DNA of 64,000 bases from Poecilobothrus nobilitatus (Eukaryota > Arthropoda > Insecta > Diptera > Dolichopodidae): the NCBI GenBank assembly GCA_947095535.1, contig OX352773.1, positions 71,628,591 to 71,692,590 of the forward strand, given 5' to 3'. Position 1 is the stretch's first letter. Each line of letters opens with the position of its first letter. The translations under genes were made by a program, and so were the position numbers. Positions 14,531 through 28,430 of this stretch are shown one piece after another. The notes below the pieces were generated by a model that was given only the letters and a program-made list of their open reading frames with translations, made no database searches and was not told the DNA's origin.

Positions 14531-16369
14531 AATATACATTCTTTAATATAATTTTAATAACCGAGTAGTTTTTTTTATTAACATGTTTTTTTATAATATA
14601 CCGTACATTTAGTTAGAACTTTTGCAGTTACGTTTTATAGGTATTTTTATTCAGTAAAAGAGTATTAGCTTGATTAAAAATTTTTTTTTTAGAGTAGTAG
14701 AATGGGAGGTTTGAAGCTTAGAAGGCTAAGAATTATTATTTTAAACTTAAAAAAAAATTAGCTTAACTTAATCTATTTCTTTTAACCTCACCAAGATCAC
14801 TTAGTAATGGTTTTTGATTTTTTGTTCCAAACTGTACAAAAAAAAAAAAAAAAACCAAAATTAATAAATATGTAAATAAAACATAAAGTCTGATTGAAAA
14901 ATACACAATCGGTCATTGTTCCATTTTAATATATATTGAATGAAAAATAATTTTTTTTTAAATATATACATACATAAAATATAATATATGTATTACATAT
15001 ACTCTATAGAAGTGGAACAAAATGAATATTGAGACAAAACGAGAGATAGATAATAAAATAAAAAGTGAGATAAGTAAAGTATAGTGGGTACTGTACTGGG
15101 TAATAAAAATGAAAAATATATGATTTTATAAAGAATGGATGAAGAAAGAATATGAAAAAGATAAACTTTAGTAAAACAAAAAATTGCAAAATTATAATAA
15201 ATATAATAAAAAAAAAAAAAACAAAACAAAAAACAAAATAACGTGGAAATTTATCATGTGATCTTTAAAAAAGAAAAAAAAATGTTATTAACACTTGGTA
15301 TATAAAAATTTAAAAATTATAAATATTCAAAAAAAAAATAAAAAAATTTACTATTTAATTTAAAATTCATTTTTTTTTTTACATGCTTGTAAAAATAATT
15401 TTATCAAGGTAAATTTATAGTTTTTAAAAGGTTTTTGGTCTATTTTTTGTTTTTTTTCTTTTTTATACATTTTGATTTTATGGAAATGATCATGAAATGT
15501 TTTAAAATAAATAAATGATTAGTCATCAAATCTAAATTATTATTATTTATTCTCTTTTTTTTTTTTCGGATATATATTTGAAAACATATGTATGTATGTA
15601 GATATATATACATAAGTTCATTGTTTATATTATCCAGAATATGTTGATATGAAATTTTTATTCGAAAAATTAGAGAAAAAAAAATAAGAATTTGATATTA
15701 TTTTTAAAATTAACAAAAAAAAAATTTCTTTTTCCATTTTTGTTTTTTTTTCGTTTTTCGTTTTTTGTTTATTTTTTTTTTTTTTTGTTAATAATTAATA
15801 ATTGCTTATTTTGTGCGTCAGTTAGGAATTTTAAAAATGTTTCTTATAATCTTATAGTATCAATTTATATTTATTTATGTGTTAACATCCATTGATTATA
15901 TTAAAAATTGTATTATTTTTAATTATACAAAATGTTTTATTATAAAAAAGAAAAAATGAAAAAAAAATTGGGTTTTAAAAAAAAAAAAAAATAATTTTAT
16001 GTATGATATAATTTATTTAAATTCATTTTAATTAAATCTTTAACTTTTTTTAGCCGGAATTGTTTCTTTTTCAATGACTTCGCTTGATTTTAAAATATTA
16101 TCTTTTTTTATATAAATTCATTCAATAAATACTTTTTAAACTATTTTAGATAGGTTGGTAAGGTAGGTAGATTATAAAAAGATTGCACCTATTTAAACCA
16201 TCAATACAAAGCACTGTAAATCTACTAAGTCTACCACTGATAGATCGAAAAGGTTATTTAAGAAGAATTTCCCCAGAAACCGCACTTTGATTAAATAAAA
16301 GTAAAAAAACAAAGTAATACTGAAATATTATTTGTATTATCGAAAGCGATTTTTAATATATATTAGAAA

Positions 16370-16852
16370 CTATTGTGTCAAAAATTTAAAATTAGCTATT
16401 TGTAGACATGTAAAAATATTTTCGAAGTAAAACGCAAAAATTAAAGTTCCAACATTATAGTTTTATATGTGTTAGCAGTTTTGTTTTTTAATGCATAGGG
16501 TTTTTTAGGCAAATTTTAACCACGAATTAATTAACTACTAACTTTTTTATATAGCTATACATTTTTTATATATTATATACTTCTTACAAAGTCCCTCAAA
16601 GTTTTGAAAAAGCTTCATTTATTATATATATATATATATATCTCGTATTCTACTCAATATGTTTTCTATCTAGAAGCAATTGAAGAAAGTGTCTCTTGAT
16701 GTTTCACAATATTTTGTTTAATGTAAAATTCTAAGAAAATTTATAAGTTTTGGTGCCAATCACATTATACTAAACTGTTTTTATTGTCTTTTTGAAAAAT
16801 AAACTGTTACATAAAGCCTTAATAAATCTTTGGTTTTCTATTCTGTCTTTTT
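16370..16852 (+). repeat. Hairpin-ended repeat H, 3' fragment
   Basis: It carries the 3' half of the family: AGCTATTTGTAGACATGTAA, AAATTAAAGTTCCAACATTA, then CAATCACATTATACTAAACT and TTTGGTTTTCTATTCTGTC. It is strongly diverged and lacks the 5' end. Confidence 0.55.
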
Positions 16853-18654
16853 TGTTTTTTATTTAAGCCTTTACAGTTACAGAATGTATTATATTTAAAG
16901 TGCTATAACTAACACTATTATGAGTTTTTATTCCACTTTTTCTTGGATTTTATTTTAGATATGTATTTTGTATATCCAATATGACTTTCAAATAAAGAAT
17001 GCATTTATGATACTTAAAATAATTTTCCAGTACCTGTTTAAATTTAAAATTATGTTTTTTAGCTATACTATTCAATGCTATATGAGATTATAAAGATGTG
17101 TAAACAAATTTACTCCATTGTCTAATATAAAATTTATAAAATTAATTTTCATTATAAGTAAAATTATTTATTAAACCAATAAATGTTTATTAGGTGGTAC
17201 TAAAAATCGATGGAATACTATGAATTCAATTTTTAAAATGATTAAACCGTTATTATTTTTTTTTTTTTTTATAGATCTTTAAAAAAATGTTGTTATGTTA
17301 TTATCAATAAATTAAAGGTCGACGACGAGAAAAGCCATATTCATTCAAAATTCAATTCAAAAACAAAAATTGTATTTTTTGGTTGCAAATATCATAATAA
17401 TAATTATTTTTTTTTAATTAATGACCCGTTTGTTTATATGAGAAAAAAAAAATGAATTAATATAATAAAAGAAATATAATATAAAGGAAATACACACATT
17501 TTTTGTTAAAAACAATTCATAAAAATTAAAATCTAACAAAAAAATTATGCAAATTCATTATTATTTATTATTGTCTTCTGCATTTTTAAATTGTAGAGTA
17601 GGGCTACTGGTTATATAGTAGCAATATAACCAACCGATATACCATCATCTAAATTCTAAAACATTAAACCATTGCCTATCAATTATTATATTTTTGTTAT
17701 TGTCATTTTGTTTTTTTTTTTTGTTTTTTGTTTTGCTTTTTTGTTTTATATTAATATTGCGCAATAATAATAATGACGTTGTTTTGGGGGTGATTCTTAA
17801 TTTTTTTTGTTTTTTTTTTTTTGTTTATGAATACTTGTACTTCTGTGTACTGTTTGTACATATATAATTTTCTCACCAATATAATACAAACTATTAAACT
17901 ATTATATTTTTTTGTGATCAGCTAAACAAAACGTGATCAAAACGGTAAAAAAAAAAAAAAAAACAAAATAAAAACATAAACAACAAAAAAAAGGCTCATA
18001 AATTCTGTTAGGCTTTGACGTTCGAATATTTTAGTGAAAATGCGTCAAAATGAAATGAAAAATAAGAAATATAATAAAAAAAAAATAAGGAAAAGCAATT
18101 ATTTTTCCGCTTTAGATGTGCAAAAAAAAATTTTTTTTTCGGTTTTTTTTTTTGTTTTTAAAAAAAAATTTTTTATTTTAAATTTTTTTCATTTATTTTT
18201 CATTCACAATTTAGAAAAAAAAAATATGTATATATGTATATACCAACATATGCATATATATGTATAAATGATATACGTGTCAAAGTATATATTGTTTTAT
18301 TTAATAATTGTGTGTTATAACTAAGCTAAAAAGTTGAGAAATTCATTATATATTAAAGAATAGAATTTAAAATTAAATATTATTTTAATTAACATCAGTT
18401 TTTAATTCAATTACGTTTATTATTTTAAATTAATATTAATAAGTTGTTATTGTGGAATATCTGTGATATAGTATTAATCACTATAAAATTTTATTTCCGG
18501 CAGTTGTTGTTAACAGACCAATATAAATAAGAAGTTAGGGTTAAGTATTCTATAAATCTTATTATTTTACTGATATAATTTATTACTATTGGATATGACC
18601 TGATCGACGTTTGAAATCCAAAATCTTTATACCGGCTATTTATTACTATTTGAT

Positions 18655-18820
18655 GGTACTGTGAAATAAGGTCTAAAAGTAAATATGAAATAACATCTAA
18701 AAAAATACAAAATTTTTCTTAGATGTTATTTCATTTACTTTTATATTACATTTATATATTATTTCATAGCGAAATAAGGTTCTAAAAGTAAATAATGAAA
18801 TAAAATATAAATATGTCTAT
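18655..18820. repeat. Foldback cluster of GAAATAAGG words
   Basis: AAAAGTAAATATGAAATAAC is followed by its inverse GTTATTTCATTTACTTTT around a short A/T loop. A further direct copy follows: GAAATAAGGTTCTAAAAGTA. The sequence is non-coding. Confidence 0.72.
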
Positions 18821-18949
18821 AAATTTTAATTCTTATTTAATTTATTTAAAAATGCATAAAATAAAGAAAAGAATCATTTTTTATAACTGTTGATTGAAAA
18901 ATTTAATATAATTAATGATGGGAGCCAGTCCTTTAAACAAAAAAAATAT

Positions 18950-19915
18950 TTTGAAAAAAAAAAATGTCGAATATTAAATTATTTAATGCTAATAGTTATA
19001 TTTGTAAAAAAAATAATTTGGAAGGATTTTAGATTTGGTTGCAAAATCAAGGTTACAATACTTTGTTTAGCGGGGATTTGGAGCGAAAGCCTTCACTATT
19101 TTAAATTCTTTAATGTTAAAAAATGTTAGTAAAAAAATAATTAGGAAGGCTTTTTCCTAAATTTATTATATATTTATATATTTTATTTATATATTTATAT
19201 TTATTATATATAATATATTAATGTATACTTAAAATATTATATTTGAGATTTTGTGTTTGCGATTTTGAGAAATGGAAATTCAAATAAACAGATTGTCGAG
19301 CAGAACTTCAACTATTTTTTCTTGTTAGTGCTACCTAATCACTGTTAAAGAATATTTGTAAATTTTTATAAATAATTATAATAAGGATGTTATATGTGTC
19401 ATAATTCAAAAGAAAAAATTCTCAAGTTTCAAAATTCCAAATAATAAAAAAAAAAACAAAATTCCAAAAAAGAAAATACTGAATTATAAAATTCAAAAAA
19501 CAAAAATTCCAAAATATTAAAAAAATTTCCACAAAATTAAATATATTCTTTGAAATTGATGATAAAGTTTTTTTTAAGTTAAACATTTAATTAATAGAAA
19601 CGTCAGTCTTTACTGCGCGAAAATAAATAAAAGCGGGGATTTGGGTGCGATAAGCTCAATTATTTTTAATACTTTGTCATTAAAATATGTTAGTTAAAGA
19701 ATAATTAGGAAGAATATTAAAGTTGAATTCAAAATCAGAGTTATATGTACGCTTTTTCTAGAATATTTTTATATATAATATATAGGTATATGTGAGATTC
19801 TGAATTTGAAGAGATTTTATAGTTGATTACAAAATCAGGATCTCAATAATTTGTTTAGCGGAGGTATGGGGAGGTTTTTAGATTCTTTTTTTTAACGCTA
19901 CTTTGCAGTACCCTA
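18950..19915 (+). repeat. Minisatellite M cluster 1
   Basis: Degenerate units at about 18995-19120, 19640-19760 and 19790-19900 share GGATTTTAGATTTGGTTGCA and AAATCA, TTTGTTTAGCGGGGATTTGG, AATGTTAAAAAATGTTAG and AATAATTAGGAAG. Between them, 19400-19520 has short CAAAATTCC words. The same unit recurs at seven other places in the window. Confidence 0.68.
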
Positions 19916-20425
19916 TTCATTATTCAACATTAAATGATTGAATGATGATTTTAAAATTTTTCGTATACATATGTAAATTAAAAATTATATTATATAACAA
20001 TTATGACTTATTTAGTTACATTAAATTTTCATCAACAATTTGAATAAATATTGTTTTAGATAATCTAAGATAAAAATACAAAAAAAATGTTGTAAAACTC
20101 TAAATTAATAAAATTAATGTAGATATTTAATTATTCTATATAGATATAATATATATTGTGGTTATTTAAGTTATCGCTCTTTATTTTGTATATATATACA
20201 TAGGTATTCATTTATTATCCATTTTTTTTTTGTTTTATTTATTTTTTTTTATTTTTATCTTTTAAATCATGTTTCAGTTACTTTTTTTTTTTATCTACTA
20301 ATATTCGATTTAATTTTTATTCAATAAACGATAATAACTTTTAACAACACTCATAATATTATTATTATATATTAAATTCTTCAACAAGTTTTAGCATTAA
20401 AAATTGAATATAAAAAGTTTTTTAG

Positions 20426-20461
<36 letters not shown>

Positions 20462-20712
20462 TTTGAATTAAAACACGATTATGTATTTTATTATAGTTTA
20501 AGAATATAAATATAAACTTTTTTTATATATCGTTTGTTGATAATATAGATAGGAATTATTATCATTATTTTATTTTTGACAGTTCTGAAAAGTTTTATAG
20601 TAGTTATTCTTTTTAATTCAACTATTAATAGTTTGGTCTTTTATTCATGATTCTTGAAAGTTCTGTGACCACTTTTAACCTTTCGCAACATTTGATCAAA
20701 TTATTTTGTCTT

Positions 20713-20873
20713 ATTTTTTTTTTAAATTCATTTCTCTGCCCTTTTCAGGCGTGGCTGTAAATGTCATAAGGGGGAATAACTTTTACGACGTGTGTGGGAT
20801 TCGAACCCACACTCCCTCAGTGTTTATAGCGTAGTTTATATGCTCTTACCAACTAGGACGCCGCCGAGGCCCC
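20713..20873 (-). mobile_element. tRNA-derived SINE, family B copy 1
   Basis: The reverse strand starts GGGGCCTCGGCGGCGTCCTA, with GGGTTCGAATCCCAC as B box and T-arm and a GTCGTAA..TTATGAC hairpin, and ends GCCACGCCTGAAAAG..ATGAATT. It is flanked by a perfect 15-bp duplication TATTTTGTCTTATTT (20702-20716 and 20874-20888). Confidence 0.88.
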
Positions 20874-21132
20874 TATTTTGTCTTATTTAATCGATTACAA
20901 AAATTGATTACTTAAAATTCAAAATTTTTTTAGTGAATTATATGAATAATGCAATGATATTTATAGTAAATAAAATAAACAGTTGAATAATTTATTAAGT
21001 ATGTTTTATATCTCTTTATTTTTTGATATAATATAATATATATATTTAGATACAATATACAAATTTTATTATATATTAATATAAATTTTCAAAAGGTGTG
21101 TCATATCTTACAAATTAAATAGAATTGTTTTT

Positions 21133-22168
21133 TAGAACATTTTTCACAAAATAGTTTTATTCTGTCCGTCCCTTCATCTGTCTGTTTATAAAATTTCTAT
21201 ACCGTTAACGCTAGAACAATAAAATTTCAGCTATGGAAAAGTTTTGTTAAAAAAAGTAATGTTGTGGAACAACTTTTTTATGTTGTCCAAGACATTATAT
21301 AGAGCCATTACAGATAAAACACATATATAAAAAACTTAGATAAACTTAGAAAGATAGATAAAAGACATATTTTCAAATACATGTAGCTTAAATTCTGCTT
21401 AACATTTCTTTTTTCGAACAGCTACTTGTGTTTGTACTTTCCATTGTTTAAGATATATTAGCGGTCAAAAATTAAAAATTTGTTAGTTTTAGACATCTGA
21501 AACTCTGAGACAGAGCTACAATTTTTTTACAAAATAAAATGCACAAATTAAAGCTTCAATATTATATTTTTACATGTGGCAACAGCTTTTCGTAATTATT
21601 ATTTTTTTGTCCATTGCATTTCGCGAGGGAACATAGGACTACGATTTGGTATTTCCATCTCACACGGTTTCCTGCCGATGTTTTTACATTCTCCCATGTG
21701 AGGTGCAATTGACTAAGTTCGCTAATTATAGCGCGCCTTCAGGGATTATTTGGACGTCTACGTCTTCTGCTTCTTTGGGAGTTCAACTTCAGGGCCATGC
21801 GGCTTATATTGTAAGGATGTTTTCTAAGTAAATTTCCACAGTTCTTCGTTGCTTATTTTTGCAGGCCAGAATATTCTGCATATGATGGTAGACATTGAAC
21901 ACTGGGTGATGGCGTCAGCTAGTTAGCATGGTTATAATCCATGTTTCACCATCATACATATATACCTAATTAATAATTTCCTTAAAATTGGAAAAGTGTC
22001 TTTTAATTTTTGACATTCTTTTTTCTTATATATACTCATATACATATACATATATCATATACTCATATAAATTACAAATTTTGGTGTAAGACACAATATT
22101 CTAAAATGTTTTTTTTTGTTTTTTGGAAAATGTACGCCTATAAAAACCTTTAGTTTTACCTTCTACCT
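21133..22168 (+). repeat. Hairpin-ended repeat H, monomeric, split by a LINE
   Basis: The 5' part (AGAACATTTTTCAC.., TCTGTCCGTCCCTTCATCTG) and 3' part (GTAAGACACAATATTCTAAA..TAGTTTTACCTTCTACC) belong to family H. An RTE-type LINE fragment at 21605-21957 lies between them. Without that insert the length is about 680 bp, close to the one-unit form. Confidence 0.72.
21605..21957 (-). mobile_element. RTE-type LINE 3' fragment
   Basis: The reverse strand encodes CRIFWPAKISNEELWKFT, a stop, then SRMALKLNSQRSRRRRRP, a stop, then RRAIISELSQLHLTWENVKT and SAGNRVRW. The order CR.FWP..IS...LW, ALKWNPQG.R.RGRP, RR....EL....LTW..V, A..R.RW is the typical C-terminus of RTE-clade (BovB-like) LINEs. In-frame stops make it a relic. 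It sits inside a copy of the hairpin-ended repeat. TAATTATTA/TAATTAATA at the two sides may be an old target-site duplication, and the T-rich left edge could be its tail. Confidence 0.78.
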
Positions 22169-22939
22169 TTTTTTTTTTTTCTTATTTAATCGCTGTTGTT
22201 TGCGAGGTAGAAATGAAAATTTCATCTGCTAAAATCTAATTGTATTTTATTGTATTTTCTTTAAATATTATGACAACCTTTGAGCTTTATTTAATGATTA
22301 TTGTTTTGAAAAAGCGACTATTAGCTCCTCAACAAAATGCTAACAATTTTTTATTATAATATTCAAATATTTTATTTATTATTAAAAAAACACATCGATT
22401 AAATTAGTATTTGCGGTTGTTAACCCTTAAAAACATTTGTTCAAATAGACAACCTTTTGAAAAGTTTTTTTTAAATATTTTTGGTCAAAAAATTTTCTTA
22501 CTTATTTTTCTATTTTAATTAATATTTTTAGATTCCTCAAAAAAAAAAAAAATTTATTTATATGAAAAATGTTGAATAAAACAAATATCACATCAACAAT
22601 TTAAATATGTCATAATCGATACAATTTTTGTTAATGTATTGGTAAAAATTAAAATTCAGAACACGAGGAAATAAAGAACAGAAATTAAATTAGCTTTCAC
22701 TTATTTAAGAGAAAATGTTCCTGCGATGTACACATTTTAGATTACTAGTTGAGTTATCCTCAAATCGGTACAAATTATTAAATTATGATGAACTTTTACA
22801 ATATAAAAAAATATGTTAAACCTGACTATTCTAAATATAGCCAAAATGTATGGTCCCAATATTCTTAACCTCATTGTTCAAATATACATTTGTGATTCAG
22901 ACAGCTGATAAAGCTTAAACATTGAATAAAATGATAAAA

Positions 22940-23693
22940 AAACAAGGCAAATGTAAATCAACGGATTTTAAAAGCGCACACTTTCCAAAAGACTATACAA
23001 ACTTTTTAGAATTGTGACTTACACCAAAATTTGAAAATTTTCTTAGTATTTCATATACAAAAATAGTGAAAAATAAAGACCCTCTTTTTTCTATATTTAA
23101 AAGGAAACTCTATACATAATTTAAAAAAAATCATAACACATGTAAAATTATAAAGTTGAAGCTTTGATTTTTGTCTTTTATTTTGAAAAACATGTGGTGC
23201 TAAGGTGCTAAGTTACATGTGTTTAAAAATAGCAAAATTTCAATTTTTGAACATTAATAGTCCCCACCCTCTGTGGTATAAAAAACATTATCTAAGACCA
23301 TTTACACCAATTCTAAAAGATCTTTCTTCTCATAAAATTTTAAGACTCTAACTAAAAGTGTGCCGAAGTTATAAAGAAAAAAAAATCTTGCAATATTTTG
23401 TCTTCACATATAACGGGAATAGCGGTATAGATTTAAAAAGCTAAAAAAAATTTTAAGCACAATCTAAGCTATAGATATTGGAAAAAAGGTTTTTTTTAGT
23501 TTTATAATGGCTGGGACAGCATAAAAAAAGTTGTTCCCCAACATTAGGTTTTTTATCAGACCTACTCATGATAAAAATTTCATTGCTTCATCTTTAATGG
23601 TGTCTATAGAATTTTCTAAACAGACGAACGGAAGAACAGAGTGAAACTATAATAGACACATTTAAAAAAATTTTTTTTTTTTGGAAATGTGTT
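22940..23693 (-). repeat. Hairpin-ended repeat H, monomeric copy
   Basis: Both family ends are present (AACAAGGCAAATGTAAATC.. and ..GGAAATGTGTTAAAAAT) but only one internal unit. At 754 bp it is shorter than the 4209-5441 copy by about one 478-bp period. Confidence 0.8.
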
Positions 23694-23902
23694 AAAAATA
23701 AAAATTATAATAAAAACAATCAAAAAAAAAAAAAATTAATCAAAAATCAAAGTTTCAGATAAAATTTATCAGAGATATCAGTGAAAAAAACATCATTTCT
23801 TACATTATTTTCTCTTTACTGTTTATAAAACTGAATATATACATATGTACCTACATACATGTATGTATGTTACACATATGCTTATTATTATATGAAAATA
23901 AA

Positions 23903-23910
23903 TGACGTCA
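23903..23910. promoter_or_regulatory. Perfect CRE palindrome TGACGTCA
   Basis: A full cAMP-response element consensus in intron 1, flanked by AAATAAA and AAATAA. It binds CREB/ATF factors in animals (established). Use here is inferred only. Confidence 0.4.
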
Positions 23911-24255
23911 AAATAATTAAAAACAAATTCGATGATATAACAAAAATTCAATTAGATGAATGAAGAAATGAAAAAAAAAAAAAAATATAAAAATTATAAC
24001 AATAATAACTTAAAAATGTATTCACTAATAAAACAAACAAACAATAGAAGGAAAACAAAAATTGAATAATTTTAGAAAAACGAATAAAAAAAACAAAAAC
24101 CTAAAAATTTCCGAAAATTTTTTTTTTTTTTTTTAATTTAAAATCATAATATTTTATTCAAATAATAAAAAAAACAATTTTTTTTTACTTTTTTAAAAAA
24201 ATATCTGTAAGTACGTATTTAAATTGCAATGAAGCGCGATTTAAAACTATCATTT

Positions 24256-24263
24256 TGACGTCA
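24256..24263. promoter_or_regulatory. Perfect CRE palindrome TGACGTCA
   Basis: The second full consensus, 353 bp after the first. Its flanks (TTT..TTTTATTTTT) are roughly the inverse of those at 23903. No promoter elements are evident nearby. Confidence 0.4.
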
Positions 24264-25034
24264 TTTTATTTTTATTTATTTTTTTATTTTATTTTTTATT
24301 TTTATTTTTATTGTAATTAAATCAATTGTTGTTCAGTTTGGTTCATTAGTCAAGTATTTTATTTATGGGATAATATTAAATATAATTATTGTGTGAAATT
24401 AAAGTTAATTATTTATACAAAAGCTAATTGTTATAATTGAAAATTTGTTAGTTTAGTTTTTTATTTTTATGTATTTAGTTATTTAATTTATATATAGTCA
24501 GGTAGAACTCACACGACATAATTCTATAGGTATTTATTTAATTTTTATTTTTATAATATAATATAATAATATGCAGATCAAGTATTTTTTTATTGTTAGT
24601 AGTTATATACATATAATTATATTAAATATTTAATTATGAAACAGATTTTATATTACTTTCAGTTGGTATTTGATCTATTTAAAAAAAAAAAAATTTTGTT
24701 AATATATTAAAATATTTTGAATGAAAATAGATTTACATTGTAATAATTACGTTTCAAAGTGAAAAATAATTTAATATATGATGTAAGTAATTAAAACAAA
24801 CAAGGGGATTACATGACAAATATTAGAGATCTTGTTAATTATTGTTATTTTTAAGAATTATTTAAAAGTATAATATTAAAAATTGAATATTTTTCCTACC
24901 CCACTACATACAATATGATGAATAAAATAAATTCACCTTTCCGTTTCAGGGGTAGTTGCGATACAATTAGTATTAAATTGTATTATTTTTTTTTTTTATC
25001 TTATATTATTATAATATACTATTTTATAATATTT

Positions 25035-25078
25035 TGACCTGACCGGGATTTAAATCTGAGATCTTTCGAATCCAGAAT
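25035..25078 (-). repeat. tRNA-like SINE remnant, family D
   Basis: The reverse strand reads GATCTCAGATTTAAATCCCG and GTCAGGTCAAAATATT, like a decayed B-box region of a tRNA-derived SINE. A similar piece lies at 18596-18633. No A box can be seen, so this is tentative. Confidence 0.35.
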
Positions 25079-25594
25079 CTAAATAGATAAAATAATTTTG
25101 AAACATTGTTTTTTTTTTAAAAAATTTCATTAAAGAAAAAAATTTTCCTTTTCTTTTCATTATTGTCTTATCTAGCGTATTATTTGAGACCTCATCATTT
25201 TATCTTGTATTATTTTAAAAATCTTATAAGATAATAATTTGAGATAATTTTCAATTTAATGTTTTTGTGCGAGCACATATGCTTAGATTGTATACTTTTA
25301 AATTCAATTAAATATATTCATCATTAAAACATCTAATATGTTTTTCCATAGTCATCCATACAAAATTCTATATAGTTTACGTTGTTTTTTTTTTGTGTCA
25401 CATTAGTTTATTTCTGGCCCTTATAGTATTTTATTTTTTTTTATGTTTGTTATTAATGGATGATTGTCAATATAAAGTTGTTTTGTTACGAGTAGCAAAA
25501 AATAAAATGAATTTAAGGGTATATTTACTAAAAGTATGCTTTTCTTAATTTTTTTTTTTTGCGAGGATGGATGGGAATTAACGAAAGACACTAT

Positions 25595-26810
25595 AATTTA
25601 TTTATTTATTTATTAGTTAATTCAAGCATTTACATATTACATTTAGATAATTATACTTAATCTAAAACTAATAATAAAGGTTATACAAAGCAAAATTTAT
25701 TTTATAAAAAAAAGAAATAATTTATATATGTAATATTTCAGAAAATTTTTACAACAAAATAGTGTTGAACAATTACGGAATTGTTTTGAATAGTAATTTT
25801 TTTATTATATCTTTACTCATGTTTATATTTATTATAGTTTTGTATTGATTCACATTCATCAACATTCTATTAATTGGCTCGTATTTGCTGTAATTAGTCC
25901 TATGGTATCTAATCGAAAATGTGTTTTCGGACCTAAAACGTGTTCGTGTGTTGATTGAGTTAATTAATATGTTGTTAATGTAGTGTGAATCTATATAGTT
26001 ATGAAATACCTGAGTATTAAAAACAATACCCATAACTGTTCGTCTACATTCTAAAGTATTCATGTCAAGTAATTTGAGACGATTGACATATGAAGGCAAT
26101 ATAAGGGGATTAGCCCAATTTAGATTTCTTAAGACAAACCTTAAAAAAATTTCTTTGTATTGCTTCTATTCCAACAATATGTTGATGATAGTGTGAAGAC
26201 CAGACCTGATTTGCATACTCCAGAATAGGACGAACTAAAGTCATGTAAAGAGATTTTATAATGTATGAGTCATTAAATTCTCTAGACCATCTTTTTACAA
26301 AACCTAGCATTGAGTTTGCTTTACTAATGATCTTGTTAATATGTGTATTAAAGCTAAGTTTACAATCAAAAGTTACCCCAAGATCATTAAATTTAGAGAC
26401 TCTTTTTATTATGTTGTTATTAAAAGAGTAATTATGTGTGATTAAGTTTAAGGAGCGGGTAAATGAAATAACGGCACATTTATCAATGTTTAAAATAAGA
26501 TTGTTACATTTACACCAGTTCATAAAGTTATTAAGATCTTTTTGGAAAGAGTCTGCATCATTCATTGAGCACTCATCTTTAAAGATTTTCATATCGTCCG
26601 CGTAAATTTTTATGGAACTGTTCTGAATAATCTTAGTGACATCATTTATTGAGATAATAAACAACAATGGTCCAAGATGACTACCCTGCGGTACCCCAGA
26701 ATTAGCAACAAAAGATGCTGAAATTGCTGTTCTGAAAAGAACACTATAGCTACGGTTGTTTAAGTACGAAGAGTACGAGTACGAGTTTTCTATAAGAGTG
26801 TAGGACACAC
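25595..26810 (-). mobile_element. LINE reverse transcriptase, 5'-truncated relic
   Basis: An open frame at 26110-26841 encodes the palm of a non-LTR reverse transcriptase: SGVPQGSHLGPLLF, then the catalytic IYADDMKIF, the FNDLGVTFD motif and LVRPILEYANQVWSSHYHQH. The catalytic Asp pair is intact. A frameshift near 26105 moves the rest into the frame at 25773-26099, which starts LPSYVNRLKLLDMNTLECRR and ends near RTNYSKYEPINRM, a normal LINE C-terminus. The 3' end carries a (TAAA)n tail at about 25597-25614 on the reverse strand. The endonuclease and N-terminal part are missing. It is a jockey/CR1-superfamily element antisense to the kinase gene. Only one clear frameshift suggests moderate age. 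Confidence 0.87.
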
Positions 26811-26819
26811 TAAACATCA

Positions 26820-27190
26820 ACTTCTTTTTTCGATCAAACAATAGTTTATACGAGCTTTAGTACAATGTACTGCCTGGTCAAAGGAAGTTGAGTTATAGGA
26901 AATGAAAATTGACTTCAATTTGGCAGGCATATTCTGAAGAAATTTGGTAATTTTATGTTTAAATTTGTGCACGTAATAAATGCAATTATCGTCAATTATG
27001 GTGGACACATGAGGTGGGAGATGGTTCCACATTTGCAATATTCGTATCACAAACGAATTTCCATAAGCCGAATTATACTATCTGGGACTTTGCATTACTT
27101 CGGGGTGGGCAGCAAAAGCTCTCCTTAATTCTTTTTAGAATACTTTGACAGGAGGCGTCAAACTTTTAATCTTATTAGAACAAGAATCCA
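26820..27190 (-). mobile_element. LINE C-terminal fragment, CR1/jockey type
   Basis: The reverse strand reads CSNKIKSLTPPVKVF, then after a frameshift NSFVIRILQMWNHLPPHVST and KFKHKITKFL. CS.EI..L.PP.K.F followed by (F).W N.LP and a final F...L is the C-terminal signature of many LINE ORF2 proteins. It directly adjoins the reverse-transcriptase relic at 25595-26810, whose own C-terminus is present elsewhere, so it belongs to a different element, the type also seen at 1630-2215. It is inactive. Confidence 0.62.
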
Positions 27191-27695
27191 CTCTAATAAC
27201 CTATATACGAGTATAAATCATAACCTATATATCTCAAATGTTCACGTTAGGCGACAAAAGCCAATATGTTTATATAGTATATACAGTTTAAGAAGCTTAA
27301 GTACTAATTTTTAGCACATTTTCTTTGACTAACTAGTAACATATAAAAAAAGAAGAAACACTAATTTAGTAGTTAGAGTTACCAGTAACATACATATAAA
27401 GAAACTAATAAAAAAGCATTCTTAAGTAATATTCTAATATACATAGTTATATACTTATATATTTATATACTTACATTTTGCAATTTTCAATAAAATTTTA
27501 AAATTTAAAGAAAAAATTAATATATTTTTATGATTAAAGCTTTTATTTCTCATTTTCTATAGAACGAATTTTAGCTTCCACGAAATAAAGTTAAATTAAA
27601 TTATTAATTTGTATAAGTTAAGTTTTTGTGAGTTAGTTAAGCATATAATTAATTTTATATATAAAAAAAACAAAAACTGAAATGAAATGAAAATA

Positions 27696-27855
27696 TTTTA
27701 TTTATTTATTTATTTTAATATTATAAATCATACTAGAATAATGATGAATTGTAATATACTAAACTATTGGCTTCCAAGGCCATTATAGGTCGCATACTAT
27801 TATTAACTTATCTAGTAATATTATTTATTTTTTTCGTAATATATATTATATGACT
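27696..27855 (-). mobile_element. SINE family A, 3' body fragment
   Basis: Only the (TTTA)n tail and the body GGCTTCCAAGGCCATTATAG..ACTATTATTAACTTAT are present, diverged from the other copies. The tRNA-like head is missing, as expected for a 5'-truncated copy. Confidence 0.75.
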
Positions 27856-28430
27856 AATTATTGTTTTAGTTATAAGATAAATATAAAATGCAAATTAATA
27901 TATTTTTCGTTTTGTTATTTTTTTAATACATATAAAATATTAATATTAAATTTGATATAAACGTATAATGAAAAACTAAAAATACAAAAAAAAAAAAGAA
28001 AAACAAAGAAAACAAGACGGGTAACATTTTCTCTTTCTAAACTTCTAAAAAAAATTATTGTATACATATGTTATGAATTATTATTATATCACACATGTGA
28101 CCATTCTTTTAAGACCATATGTTAACAATTTAATCATAATGACGTTAAAAAACAGATTTTATCAATATTACAATAATATTTTTATTTTTAAAACATTTGT
28201 TACAAAATAAAATAAAAGTAAAATCATTATTTAATTTAAATTGGTCTGTCTATGATAGATAGAGTATTAGAAGTACTGATTTTTTTGTTTTTTTTAAGAA
28301 TATGATAATAATATTAAATTTGACCATCAATAAGAAAGAACGTACAAAATTAAAGTATTTATATTATTTTTTTACGCCTAAATTTATGCAATTTTAAACT
28401 TATTATTTCTTAATCTATCATATATAAAAC

